Shown here piece after piece: positions 1 through 5,705 of a stretch of 8,073 bases of DNA. A model generated the notes under the pieces. That model saw only the letters and a list, made by a program, of their open reading frames with translations. It was not told the origin of the DNA and ran no database searches. The number at the start of each line of letters is the position of its first letter. Positions within the stretch are counted from its first letter, which is position 1. A program made the translations under genes and the position numbers. This stretch comes from Bacteroidota bacterium. Lineage in GTDB: Bacteria > Bacteroidota > Bacteroidia > Bacteroidales > Prolixibacteraceae. The stretch is from the NCBI GenBank assembly GCA_030695265.1, contig JAUYTA010000861.1, positions 1 to 8,073 on the forward strand. The letters run 5' to 3'.

Positions 1-1235
1 AAATAAAAATTGCTGATATTTAACTTGTTGAAACTATGCTGCGATAAGAAGAAGAAATTGAAAAATCGTTCGAAATCGGCTTTGTAGCGTTTGTTAAAAT
101 GGTAAATGATTATGGCTTCCAAAAACAGCAAACAAATCAGAATAAAAACGATGATCAGGATGCTTTTTTGCTGGTCTTTCCGAAGTGACGCTTCCTGTTC
201 TTTAATTGTATTTTCGATTTCATCCATGTAAAAACCAGCTCCGACAATCCAACCGTATTCCTTAAAAAGTTGGATATATGAGCATTTATCAGACAGAGAA
301 GTTTCGTTAATTTTATTCCATTTATAATAAAAAAAACCACCTTCAGGATTGGTTTTCAGTAATTCAAGTTCTTGTTGGAAAATATTTTTTCTGTTGTCAT
401 CAGCGTTACTGATTAGGTTAAGGTCGCCTTTGTAAACTATTCCATCCATCACAATCGGGGTGCCGTTATCATGGTTCATGAAAACGTATCCTCCATGCCT
501 GAACCTGACAGAACTAATCTTTTTAGCTATTTCGTTCCTGAATTTCGGGAAGAAATCATCTACATATTGTTTCGATCCGAAATACCAGTTGTACTGGCTG
601 AATTTCTTTACAAAAGCTATTTTTTTATTGGGCGAGGTTTCTAATGCTTCATCTGAGTTAATATTGTAATCGAGAAAACCTTCCGAATCATTTTTCAATA
701 ATTTTATCTCTTCCTGAATGACTGGTAATCCATTTGCATCTTTAAACTCCCGCAAATATTTCCCTGTAAATTCAGGGTTCCTTGGATAGTAAACCCCAAC
801 TCCATCCATGGTCGAAATAAAAACTTCTTCAAATCCCATGTTAAACTTAAGTGATGAGATCGTGGCAATTATAAGCGCTTTAATTTCCTCATCCGATTTT
901 TTGCCGGCATACTGCTGGTAGATCGATTCTGCAATATTTATAGCCTGATATACATTTGATTTAATTTTACTGTTAATCCTTTGTTTAAAAGCTGTGTTTT
1001 GCAAACTGATATATTCCAATTCATTTTTAACAATCTCCTGAATATAAATTTTTTGGTCTTCCACATATTCCTTGCTCTTTTGCTGGCTAATCTTGCTAAA
1101 GAACATTGTTTGCTGGATAATCAAAACGCCGCCAATTAATAAAGTTGTAGCCACAGTGACAATTATCAGTGTATGGCTCAGGTAAGTTGAGATATTTGAT
1201 GGGATTGCAACTCTCTTGAATAATTTTAAAGGCAT
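1..1235 (-). CDS. Membrane sensor with tandem Cache domain, probably a histidine kinase (3' end outside window)
   Basis: The reading frame is open from the start at 1235 to the left edge: 411 codons, C-terminus missing. Membrane segments lie at about residues 21-46 and 358-378. Between them is an extracytoplasmic region of about 310 residues with two related Cache halves. Half 1 has D144-G145, an EG pair at 185-186 and a W-Y-F-G-S segment at 217-221 followed by Y-V-D-D. Half 2 has D256-N257-G258, EGG at 298-300 and GWIVGAGFYMDE at 328-339. That last motif is typical of Cache_2-type small-molecule sensors. After TM2 comes a basic/aromatic linker (from about 380) of the kind that leads into a PAS or kinase core, so a sensor histidine kinase is likely, but no output domain is visible; GGDEF or another output remains possible. 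The start at 1235 is preferred (A-rich upstream, then a membrane anchor). An in-frame ATG at 1316 would add 27 residues. Confidence 0.8.
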   Translation of the reverse strand, partial: MPLKLFKRVAIPSNISTYLSHTLIIVTVATTLLIGGVLIIQQTMFFSKISQQKSKEYVEDQKIYIQEIVKNELEYISLQNTAFKQRINSKIKSNVYQAINIAESIYQQYAGKKSDEEIKALIIATISSLKFNMGFEEVFISTMDGVGVYYPRNPEFTGKYLREFKDANGLPVIQEEIKLLKNDSEGFLDYNINSDEALETSPNKKIAFVKKFSQYNWYFGSKQYVDDFFPKFRNEIAKKISSVRFRHGGYVFMNHDNGTPIVMDGIVYKGDLNLISNADDNRKNIFQQELELLKTNPEGGFFYYKWNKINETSLSDKCSYIQLFKEYGWIVGAGFYMDEIENTIKEQEASLRKDQQKSILIIVFILICLLFLEAIIIYHFNKRYKADFERFFNFFFLSQHSFNKLNISNFY

Positions 1236-1333
1236 TGATTCTGTTTTTTTTGATCTGATCAGGTGTGGTTTATCCACAATCAGCAAATATAACAGAAATG
1301 AATTTGTTGTATGCATATTCAGTCAAATGGCAA

Positions 1334-1363
1334 CAAATTTATTATTGCCCGGCAATATCGAAA
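1334..1363 (-). promoter_or_regulatory. Predicted promoter of the Cache sensor gene
   Basis: Read on the minus strand, a perfect -7 element TAAATTTG (plus coordinates 1334-1341) matches the Bacteroidota consensus TAnnTTTG. About 18-19 nt upstream is TTTC (about 1360-1363), a three-of-four match to the -33 TTTG. Transcription would start near 1327. That gives a leader of about 90 nt to the ATG at 1235, or only about 10 nt to the alternative ATG at 1316. A second isolated -7-like octamer TATATTTG lies at 1284-1291 on the minus strand but lacks a -33 partner. This is a motif match only. Confidence 0.45.
1343..1357. promoter_or_regulatory. 15-bp palindrome, candidate operator in sensor promoter
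   Basis: TATTGCC-C-GGCAATA is a perfect 7+7 bp inverted repeat around one central base. It fits in the spacer between the predicted -33 and -7 elements of the minus-strand sensor gene, a position where a bound repressor or MerR-type activator would act directly. Its GC-rich centre stands out in otherwise AT-rich DNA. The binding protein is unknown and no regulator gene is visible nearby. Confidence 0.4.
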
Positions 1364-1419
1364 GTATCACTTAAGAGTTTGTTTACTGGTTTGAATCTTG
1401 AACAGGAAAATTTGTGTTT

Positions 1420-1449
1420 AAGTTGTTGTTAAAAACTGTTAAACAACTT
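1420..1449. repeat. Inverted repeat upstream of htrA
   Basis: AAGTTGTT (1420-1427) and AACAACTT (1442-1449) are perfect 8-bp complements separated by 14 bp, about 100 bp before the htrA start. It could be a protein-binding site or a stem-loop. No convincing -33/-7 pair for htrA was found near it; the closest -7-like octamer is TATCTTTA at 1492-1499, without a matching -33. The function is not established. Confidence 0.35.
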
Positions 1450-1547
1450 GAATGAATTACAAATGTCAAAACAGATATGAATGTTATGCGTTATCTTTAA
1501 TATTCCATTTTAAAAGTAATAAATTATTAACCCAAAAGAACTAAGTG

Positions 1548-2996
1548 ATGATAACTTTCAAGAAAGTAATTTTTACATTGTTGATTGCATTGGTTGGCGG
1601 ATTTGTTGCACTCTGGTCATATACGCGTTTTTTTGATGAGCCGAAAATCGTGACTGTTCAGCAGGACCAGCCAATGAGATACACCAGTTTACCTGCAAAC
1701 TATTCAGGAAATTTGCCTGATTTAACGTTTTCAGCAGAAAACTCAATTCATGCCGTTGTACACATTAAAGTGTTGCAAAAGGGTAGATATTACAGTTCGA
1801 ATAATCTGCTCGACTATCTTTTTGGTGATGGCGCTAATCGTCCGCAACAAATGCCCATCAGGCAAGGTGCAGGTTCAGGTGTAATTATTTCAGCAGATGG
1901 TTTTATCGTTACCAATAATCATGTGATTGACAATGCAGATGAGATTAGTGTAATATTGAATGACAAACGGGAATTTAAAGCTAAACTCATTGGTTCCGAT
2001 TCATCCACCGATTTGGCTCTTGTTAAAATAGATGCCAGCAACATGCCGGTTTTAAAATTCAGTAACTCTGATAATCTTAAACTTGGCGAATGGGTTTTGG
2101 CTGTTGGTAATCCGTTTAATCTGACTTCAACCGTCACTGCCGGGATTGTTAGTGCGAAGGGTCGTGACATCGGGATTAATCCCGATCAGATGCGTATTGA
2201 GTCATTTATTCAGACAGATGCAGCAGTAAATCCCGGAAATAGTGGAGGCGCTCTGGTAAACACCAGGGGCGAACTTGTAGGAATAAATACTGCAATTGCT
2301 TCACAAACCGGATCTTTTACCGGATATTCCTTTGCGATTCCGTCGAATATCGTTCAAAAAATCGTAGCCGATTTAAAAGAATACGGTGAAGTTCAGCGGG
2401 CATTGTTGAACGTTAAAATCCGGGATGTTGACGCTGACATAGCAAAATCAAATAATCTTGATAAAATTGAAGGAGTTTTTATAGCAGAAGTTCAGCCTGG
2501 AGGAGCTGCAGAATTAGCAGGGATAAAAGATAAAGACGTCATTGTCAGTGTGAATGGAGTGGATGTAAATTCAACTTCCGAACTTCATGAGCAAATAAGT
2601 AAACACCGTCCGGGAAATAAAGTTACAGTGGTGGTAAAAAGAGATAATAAAAGGAAACCATTAAACGTAACGCTTCGTAACAAACACGGTGATACAGAGA
2701 TTGTGAAAGCTGATGGATCCGACGATATCTTTGGAGCGAAATTTGTTGCAATTTCCGACCGCGATAAAGAAAAACTGGGAATTCGTACCGGGGTGAAAAT
2801 CACAGAACTCGGAAATGGTAAATTCAAGGATGCAGGAATTAAAGAAGGATTTATTATTATTCAGGTTAACAAGACTGCTATTTCGGAAGTAAATGAATTT
2901 AAACGTATTATTAAAAATTCAAGGGGTGGAATATTAGTTGAAGGAATTTATCCAAATGGAGAGGTCGCTTATTATGTTTTTGGAATCAATTCGTAA
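1548..2996 (+). CDS. htrA: HtrA/DegQ-family periplasmic serine endoprotease (protease Do)
   Basis: This is an ATP-independent envelope protease/chaperone that degrades or refolds misfolded periplasmic proteins. The protein has 482 aa counted from ATG 1548, the usual DegP/DegQ length. The N-terminus carries one hydrophobic segment (about residues 6-23), a signal sequence or membrane anchor. The trypsin-like domain spans about 60-275 with the full triad: H125 in TNNHVID, D155 in STDLALVKID and S232 in the GNSGG motif, so it should be active. PDZ1 (about 285-380) includes the VQPGGAAELAGIKDKDVI carboxylate-binding region; a divergent PDZ2 follows (about 395-482). A GTG at 1545 directly precedes the ATG in frame; the ATG is preferred. 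The gene lies 110 nt upstream of rpoD in the same direction, but rpoD has its own promoter. Stress control is typical of the family; here only an inverted repeat (1420-1449) is seen upstream. Confidence 0.95.
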   Translation: MITFKKVIFTLLIALVGGFVALWSYTRFFDEPKIVTVQQDQPMRYTSLPANYSGNLPDLTFSAENSIHAVVHIKVLQKGRYYSSNNLLDYLFGDGANRPQQMPIRQGAGSGVIISADGFIVTNNHVIDNADEISVILNDKREFKAKLIGSDSSTDLALVKIDASNMPVLKFSNSDNLKLGEWVLAVGNPFNLTSTVTAGIVSAKGRDIGINPDQMRIESFIQTDAAVNPGNSGGALVNTRGELVGINTAIASQTGSFTGYSFAIPSNIVQKIVADLKEYGEVQRALLNVKIRDVDADIAKSNNLDKIEGVFIAEVQPGGAAELAGIKDKDVIVSVNGVDVNSTSELHEQISKHRPGNKVTVVVKRDNKRKPLNVTLRNKHGDTEIVKADGSDDIFGAKFVAISDRDKEKLGIRTGVKITELGNGKFKDAGIKEGFIIIQVNKTAISEVNEFKRIIKNSRGGILVEGIYPNGEVAYYVFGINS

Positions 2997-3011
2997 TAAT
3001 TTCAAGGCGTA

Positions 3012-3035
3012 GGTTATGAAAATATCAATATAACC
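3012..3035 (+). other. Weak stem-loop in the htrA-rpoD gap
   Basis: GGTTAT (3012-3017) pairs with ATAACC (3030-3035), extendable by one G-U pair, and lies 16 nt after the htrA stop. There is no T-tract behind it, so it is at best a weak terminator or an mRNA 3'-end structure. Partial read-through of htrA transcripts into rpoD is possible. Confidence 0.25.
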
Positions 3036-3051
3036 CATAATAAAAATTCCA

Positions 3052-3083
3052 TTTGAATTATTGACCCTAAAAGCCTATATTTG
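3052..3083 (+). promoter_or_regulatory. Near-consensus primary-sigma promoter of rpoD
   Basis: A -33 element TTTG (3052-3055) is separated by exactly 20 nt from a -7 element TATATTTG (3076-3083), both perfect matches to the Bacteroidota primary sigma consensus. Transcription should start about 3088-3091, giving a leader of only about 16-19 nt before the ATG at 3107. The gene therefore appears to be transcribed by its own product. Confidence 0.75.
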
Positions 3084-3106
3084 CACGCTATTTTTTTGAA
3101 GGGTAT

Positions 3107-3967
3107 ATGAGACAATTAAAGATTACAAAATCGATTACCAACCGTGAGAGCGCTTCTTTAGACAAGTATTTGCAAGAAATTGGAAAAGAAGAACTTATTA
3201 CCGTTGAAGAGGAAGTGGAGTTGGCGCAGCGGATTAAAAAAGGTGATCAGGCCGCATTGGAGAAATTAACCAGAGCAAATCTGCGTTTCGTTGTTTCCGT
3301 AGCTAAACAGTACCAAAACCAGGGCTTAAGTTTACCCGACCTTATAAATGAGGGAAATTTGGGATTGATAAAAGCTGCTGAAAAGTTTGATGAAACCAGA
3401 GGTTTCAAGTTTATTTCTTACGCAGTTTGGTGGATTCGTCAATCTATACTGCAGGCATTGGCTGAGCAGTCGAGAATTGTTCGTTTACCTTTGAATCAGG
3501 TGGGTTCATTGAATAAAATCAACAAGGCATTTTCGAAGTTTGAGCAGGAACACGAGCGTAAACCATCGCCCGAAGAACTTGCCGAATCGTTGGAATTGCC
3601 AGCAGAAAAGGTTGCTGATACGCTTCGTGTTTCAGGACGCCACATTTCGGTTGATGCCCCCTTCGTAGAAGGTGAGGACAACAGTCTTTTGGACGTTCTG
3701 ATCAACAACGACTCGCCAAATGCCGACCGTGCCCTGATGATGGAATCACTGGCCAAAGAAATTGAACGTGCTCTTGCTACTTTAACTGAACGTGAAAGCG
3801 ACATTATCCGGATGTTCTTCGGAATCGGTTGTCAGGAAATGACACTCGAAGAAATTGGTGAACGTTTTGGCCTGACACGCGAACGTGTCCGTCAGATTAA
3901 AGAAAAAGCAATTCGCCGGCTAAGGCACACTTCAAGAAGTAAATTACTGAAAACATACTTGGGATAA
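3107..3967 (+). CDS. rpoD: RNA polymerase primary sigma factor RpoD/SigA (sigma-70)
   Basis: This is the housekeeping sigma subunit that directs RNA polymerase to -33/-7 promoters. At 286 aa it is the compact form usual in Bacteroidota, lacking region 1.1 and the long non-conserved insert of proteobacterial RpoD. Region 1.2 covers about residues 15-45 ([10 protein letters not shown]). Region 2 covers about 48-115, with the core-binding [17 protein letters not shown] stretch and the -10 melting/recognition segment [15 protein letters not shown] (about 100-114). Region 3 covers about 120-200. Region 4 covers about 215-275, with the -35-binding helix-turn-helix at 245-273 (TLEEIG, then [18 protein letters not shown]). 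All key segments are intact. The chosen ATG has an SD-like GAAGGG only 3 nt upstream, closer than usual; the protein start matches the conserved [14 protein letters not shown] of the family. A strong terminator starts 7 nt after the stop. Confidence 0.97.
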   Translation: MRQLKITKSITNRESASLDKYLQEIGKEELITVEEEVELAQRIKKGDQAALEKLTRANLRFVVSVAKQYQNQGLSLPDLINEGNLGLIKAAEKFDETRGFKFISYAVWWIRQSILQALAEQSRIVRLPLNQVGSLNKINKAFSKFEQEHERKPSPEELAESLELPAEKVADTLRVSGRHISVDAPFVEGEDNSLLDVLINNDSPNADRALMMESLAKEIERALATLTERESDIIRMFFGIGCQEMTLEEIGERFGLTRERVRQIKEKAIRRLRHTSRSKLLKTYLG

Positions 3968-3974
3968 CGCCCAT

Positions 3975-4003
3975 AAAAAAACCGCTCACAAGGCGGTTTT
4001 TTT
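3975..4003 (+). terminator. Bidirectional intrinsic terminator after rpoD
   Basis: A perfect 11-bp stem is formed by seven A plus CCGC (3975-3985) and GCGG plus seven T (3993-4003), with a 7-nt loop. The right arm supplies the T-tract for rpoD. Because the left arm is an A-run, the same hairpin has a T-tract on the minus strand and can stop transcripts from the convergent GH105 side. Confidence 0.9.
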
Positions 4004-4069
4004 ATTTCTATCTATTCTGGCTGTTTTATTGGATAATGTTGCAAGGTGGCTTAAATAAAAAAAATGCAC

Positions 4070-4098
4070 AAAAAAAGCCGACCCACTGGCCGGCTTTT
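4070..4098 (-). terminator. Intrinsic terminator for minus-strand transcripts
   Basis: AAAAGCCG (4073-4080) pairs with CGGCTTTT (4091-4098). Inner CC/GG pairs after one A-C mismatch leave a CACT loop. On the minus strand the stem is followed by seven T (complement of 4070-4076), while the plus-strand exit has only four. It therefore best serves the minus strand, either the GH105 mRNA (stop at 4318) or a separate small RNA. Confidence 0.7.
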
Positions 4099-4195
4099 CA
4101 TACCACAAACAAGATCAACCAATTGAGAAGGTTGATAAAAACATAGCTATTTGCATAGCTAATCACGCATCTTTATAGTTTTTGGTTGCCCAACT
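4070..4195 (-). ncRNA. Candidate structured small RNA or GH105 3' UTR
   Basis: The 350 nt between rpoD and the GH105 gene contain no credible ORF but many stem-loops. In minus-strand order these are TAGCTAT-TTGC-ATAGCTA (4144-4161, perfect 7 bp), ATCAACC/GGTTGAT (4114-4136, perfect 7 bp) and the terminator hairpin at 4073-4098. Upstream on the minus strand a weak promoter-like pair is visible: TTTG, then 18 nt, then TAAAGTTG with one mismatch to TAnnTTTG, which would give an RNA of about 120-130 nt. Further pieces are an 8-bp stem TATAGTTT (4174-4181)/AAACTATA (4222-4229), a TGCAAAG direct repeat (4205-4211 and 4215-4221), and a small AACGT/ACGTT hairpin (4296-4310) just after the GH105 stop. 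No known RNA family was recognised; a 6S-like RNA is only a guess. It may simply be a long 3' UTR. Confidence 0.3.
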
Positions 4196-4317
4196 TTATT
4201 AACTTGCAAAGTGCTGCAAAGAAACTATATTTTTTTTATTCTTTTTTCATCACAATATTTTTTGTGAAAACATTAGTGTTTTTTTGACATTTTTTAACGT
4301 ACCGAACGTTTTTGTAT

Positions 4318-5418
4318 TTATTTCTTCAGTTTGATCACTTCGCTACCTGCCAGTAAGAATGCTCCAGTTCCATATACTTCCCAACTTTCAGCAGTAAAAT
4401 TCATTTTCGGATCGGCGCCGATTGGCTGGCACCAGCCTACATGCCCGTCAGGTTGAATTAATGTATTCATGCCTTTCCATGCCTTTTGAACTACCGGAAG
4501 GAATTTTTCTTTGTTCAGCAATCCGTTGTTAATTCCCCATGCCAGAGCATAAGTATAAAAACCAGAACCACTGGCTTCTCCACCAGGATATGATTCAGGA
4601 TCGAGTAAGCTGGCTCTCCAAAGTCCATCGGCCTGTTGCAGGCTGGCGATTTTATCAGCCATCTCTTTATAAACTTTTTCATAGAATGGACGCTCCTTAT
4701 AGTCTTTCGGAAGTTCGCTCAAGAGTAGAGTTAATCCGCCCATTACCCAGCCATTTCCTCTCGACCAGAAAATCTTTTTCCCGTTTGCTTCTTTGCGATC
4801 GTTAGCATCACCTTTTATAACATAGCCCAAATCTCTGGCAAACAAATGTTCTTCTTTATCATAGAGCAAATCGTAACACTCATGGAAAAGCTTATCGCTT
4901 CGCTCCATGTATTTTTTGTCTCCGGTAATCATCGAGAGTTTGACCATCGCCGGAGGAGCCATAAATAATGCATCGCACCACCACCATGTAATTTGTTGAA
5001 TGCCTTTAGTTTGATAGGGAGTTATCAGGAATTTGTCCATTTGCGCAATAAACGGATCGATCATCTTCTGATCCTTTTTTATGCGGTAAACATCAATGTA
5101 TGTCTGGCAAATGGCATGATCATCGGCATGTTCCAATCTTGGACCCGGTTTCCACTCATTTTTATTACCCATTTCAATCATGGCATTCAGGAGATTTTTG
5201 TCTTTGGTGGTTTCGTAAGCAGCCGAAATACCTGCATAAAAAGCGCCATTTGTCCAGTCCCATAACTTGTGTTTTGGATTGGCTAACTGCCACATTGCAG
5301 CAGTAGTCATTGCCTTCTTGATTTCTTTAGGCTTAAAACTTTTGTCTTTTTGATTTTTTGAAAATACGGTCATGCCAACAAGCATGATTAACAGCAGAAA
5401 AGAAAGTGTTTTTGTCAT
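4318..5418 (-). CDS. Secreted GH105/GH88-type unsaturated uronyl (rhamnogalacturonyl) hydrolase
   Basis: The enzyme is predicted to remove the unsaturated uronic acid left at the non-reducing end of oligosaccharides by polysaccharide lyases (pectin/rhamnogalacturonan or ulvan type), as YteR does by hydrating the C4=C5 double bond. From M at 5418 it has 366 aa: a signal peptide (about residues 1-20, hydrophobic LSFLLLIMLVGMTVF, no lipobox), then an alpha/alpha-barrel. Family signatures in order are WDWTNGAFYAGI, HADDHAICQTYID (D99/D100), WWWCDALFMAPP (D149, matching the proton-donor Asp of YteR), FWSRGNGW (217-224), LWRASLLDPESYPGGEASGSG and GHVGWCQPIGADP. The fold looks complete. An in-frame ATG at 5466 would add 16 hydrophilic residues before the signal peptide and sit within the predicted promoter, so 5418 is preferred. 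No SusC/SusD or lyase gene is next to it in the window. Whether the substrate is pectic or ulvan-derived cannot be told. Confidence 0.9.
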   Translation of the reverse strand: MTKTLSFLLLIMLVGMTVFSKNQKDKSFKPKEIKKAMTTAAMWQLANPKHKLWDWTNGAFYAGISAAYETTKDKNLLNAMIEMGNKNEWKPGPRLEHADDHAICQTYIDVYRIKKDQKMIDPFIAQMDKFLITPYQTKGIQQITWWWCDALFMAPPAMVKLSMITGDKKYMERSDKLFHECYDLLYDKEEHLFARDLGYVIKGDANDRKEANGKKIFWSRGNGWVMGGLTLLLSELPKDYKERPFYEKVYKEMADKIASLQQADGLWRASLLDPESYPGGEASGSGFYTYALAWGINNGLLNKEKFLPVVQKAWKGMNTLIQPDGHVGWCQPIGADPKMNFTAESWEVYGTGAFLLAGSEVIKLKK

Positions 5419-5441
5419 TTTAGTTGTTTTAAAATTAGTAT

Positions 5442-5455
5442 TGCAATCGATTGTA
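5442..5455. promoter_or_regulatory. LacI-family-like operator upstream of the GH105 gene
   Basis: TGCAATCGATTGTA matches nine of ten fixed positions of the general LacI/GalR-family operator TGnAAnCGnTTnCA. It contains a perfect 10-bp palindrome CAATCGATTG with the characteristic central CG. It lies immediately downstream of the predicted -7 element (5456-5463) and so covers the likely transcription start, a classic repressor position. An overlapping TTGTACAA palindrome occupies 5451-5458. No LacI-type gene is in the window, so the partner is unknown. Confidence 0.45.
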
Positions 5456-5463
5456 CAAACATA
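5456..5463 (-). promoter_or_regulatory. Predicted -7 element of the GH105 gene
   Basis: On the minus strand TATGTTTG is a perfect TAnnTTTG match, 37 nt before the ATG at 5418. No clear TTG/TTTG is seen 19-21 nt upstream, so the promoter may be weak or depend on an activator. Confidence 0.4.
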
Positions 5464-5527
5464 CACAATCGTTTTAATTTTTTAATATTAATAAAACGTA
5501 AATTTCACAAATCTGTAATTTAAAGAC

Positions 5528-5558
5528 TTGTTTTAGTTTCAATTTATAACTATAATTG
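5528..5558 (+). promoter_or_regulatory. Promoter of the histidine operon
   Basis: TTG (5528-5530), a 20-nt spacer and TATAATTG (5551-5558, one mismatch to TAnnTTTG) form a Bacteroidota-type promoter with the same spacing as the rpoD promoter. Transcription would start about 5563-5566, some 11-14 nt before the leader-peptide ATG at 5577, and about 160 nt before hisG. Confidence 0.65.
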
Positions 5559-5576
5559 CACCTCATAAAAGTAAAA

Positions 5577-5639
5577 ATGAATAACACAATTACATTTTAC
5601 GGCCATCATCATGAAATTCTATCAACCGGTAGGCAGTAA
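5577..5639 (+). CDS. hisL: Histidine operon leader peptide
   Basis: A 20-codon ORF begins MNNTITFYGHHHEIL and ends at TAA 5637-5639. Three consecutive CAT (His) codons lie at 5604-5612. It sits just after a promoter and before a terminator that precedes hisG, the layout of a regulatory leader peptide rather than a functional protein. Its role is to let ribosomes sense charged tRNA-His: stalling at the His codons leaves the downstream antiterminator sequence (5628-5634, within the Gly-Arg-Gln end of the ORF) free, whereas completing translation covers it. Three His codons are fewer than the seven in Escherichia coli hisL. The start is preceded by an A-rich stretch, normal for this phylum. The three His codons, position and pairing logic together make this call strong. 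Confidence 0.85.
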   Translation: MNNTITFYGHHHEILSTGRQ

Positions 5640-5705
5640 TTGTTTTGATGTTTTTTAAAATATTAACCCAATAAGAAGGCTTACCACTATGGTAGGCCTT
5701 TTTTT
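5587..5705 (+). promoter_or_regulatory. Transcription attenuator of the his operon
   Basis: Four pairing segments are visible. Segment 1, CAATTAC (5587-5593), pairs perfectly with GTAATTG (5636-5642) at the end of segment 2; an inner GCC (5602-5604) can pair with GGC (5632-5634). Segment 2, GGTAGGC (5628-5634), can pair with GCTTACC (5679-5685) of segment 3 with one G-U pair: this is the antiterminator. Segment 3 (5676-5685) otherwise pairs with segment 4 (5691-5700) to form the terminator. Segments 2 and 4 share the sequence GGTAGGC, so the two folds exclude each other. A ribosome stalled at the His codons (5604-5612) would disrupt 1:2 and favour 2:3, allowing read-through. Without translation, 1:2 and then 3:4 form, giving termination. 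This follows the enterobacterial his/trp model and is inferred from base pairing alone. Confidence 0.8.
5676..5705 (+). terminator. Attenuator terminator before hisG
   Basis: AAGGCTTACC (5676-5685) and GGTAGGCCTT (5691-5700) form a continuous 10-bp stem with one G-U pair and a 5-nt loop (ACTAT). Seven T follow or overlap its end (5699-5705). It lies 20 nt before the hisG ATG, so it must be bypassed for the operon to be expressed. Confidence 0.9.

Noticed and set aside
460..669. Plus-strand ORF of 69 codons opposite the sensor gene
   Set aside because: It lies antisense to a coherent Cache-domain frame, has no family resemblance and no start context; it is a shadow of the real gene. The same holds for the minus-strand ORF at 155-340, which is in another frame.
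1236..1316. Longer start for the Cache sensor at ATG 1316
   Set aside because: It is in frame, but would put the start only about 10 nt after the predicted transcript start and add 27 residues before the membrane anchor. Kept only as an alternative.
1545..1547. GTG start for htrA
   Set aside because: It adds a single residue immediately before a better ATG at 1548; no evidence favours it.
4250..4267. TCACAA-N6-TTGTGA palindrome resembling a CRP-type site
   Set aside because: The half-sites are in the opposite order to the CRP consensus TGTGA-N6-TCACA, and no promoter lies next to it; probably chance in AT-rich DNA.
4539..5306. Plus-strand ORFs opposite the GH105 gene (4539-4805, 4993-5265, 5100-5306)
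   Set aside because: All are antisense to a complete, motif-rich GH105 frame and show no recognisable protein features.
5419..5466. Upstream ATG at 5466 for the GH105 protein
   Set aside because: It would precede the signal peptide with 16 hydrophilic residues and overlaps the predicted -7 element and operator.
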